A stretch of DNA of 6,868 bases. It comes from M55B112 sp040880545. Lineage in GTDB: Bacteria; Bacteroidota; Bacteroidia; Bacteroidales; GCA-2748055. Below are positions 6,843 through 6,868 of this stretch, piece after piece; position 1 is the stretch's first letter; each line of letters starts with the position of its first letter. Location of the stretch: contig JBBDIE010000039.1 of the NCBI GenBank assembly GCA_040880545.1, positions 1 through 6,868 on the forward strand, read 5' to 3'. The notes beneath the pieces were generated by a model. It ran no database searches and was not told the DNA's origin. It saw only the letters and a list, made by a program, of their open reading frames with translations. The position numbers and the translations under genes are program-made.

Positions 6843-6868
6843 CCTAACGCCTAACGCCTAACGCCTAA
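6843..6868. repeat. 7-bp tandem repeat (CCTAACG)n running off the window
   Basis: Three perfect CCTAACG units (6843-6849, 6850-6856, 6857-6863) are followed by a partial CCTAA that reaches the last base. On the other strand the unit reads CGTTAGG. True length is unknown because the window stops inside it. It sits outside any gene, 128 bases after the GH5 stop. I do not know its function; simple heptamer arrays can vary in copy number by slippage and can break assemblies. Confidence 0.9.

Noticed and set aside
6843..6868. Integron attC site
   Set aside because: GCCTAAC fits the RYYYAAC box, but it occurs only as direct repeats. No paired GTTRRRY arm, imperfect hairpin, cassette gene or integrase is visible.
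6843..6868. CRISPR array
   Set aside because: The unit is 7 bp with no spacers, far below CRISPR repeat length, and there are no cas genes.

Overview
The window looks like chromosomal DNA from a member of the Bacteroidota, probably Bacteroidales or a close relative. Four things point there: MutS has the N-terminal wording I know from that phylum, the glycoside hydrolase ends in a type IX secretion sorting domain (a secretion system of that phylum), the best promoter candidates fit the Bacteroidota -33/-7 pattern (TTTG and TAnnTTTG), and base composition is near balanced. This is taxonomy by recognition, not by search.

There are three real genes. (1) Positions 1-1151, minus strand: most of a sodium/proton-coupled glutamate/dicarboxylate symporter (DAACS, GltP/EAAT fold), whose C-terminus lies outside the window. 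(2) Positions 1340-3976, plus strand: a complete mutS, divergent from the transporter. The open frame extends back to a TTG at 1256, but a TTG at 1340 fits better, both by alignment with E. coli MutS and because a strong Bacteroidota -7 element sits at 1313-1320. (3) Positions 4174-6714, plus strand: a multidomain secreted glycoside hydrolase made of a signal peptide, a GH5 catalytic domain resembling subfamily 25 (Thermotoga Cel5A type), a CBM4/9-like module, three Ig-like BIG2 modules of exactly 90 residues each, and a T9SS type A-like C-terminal domain.

The gap between transporter and mutS carries two dyad symmetries (1201-1220 and 1242-1264) that may be operators. The gap between mutS and the hydrolase carries a stem-loop and a promoter candidate. 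After the hydrolase the sequence becomes non-coding and AT-rich, and it ends in a 7-bp tandem repeat (CCTAACG)n that runs off the window edge.

The three genes do not form an obvious pathway. MutS is housekeeping DNA repair, the hydrolase would cut beta-glucan or mannan type polysaccharide outside the cell, and the transporter would import acidic amino acids or C4-dicarboxylates. No SusC/SusD pair or regulator is visible, so this is not a recognisable polysaccharide utilisation locus within these limits. I see no clear new system. The points most worth a second look are the hydrolase's ambiguous export signals, the altered substrate-gate loops of the transporter, the mutS start and promoter, and the terminal heptamer array.
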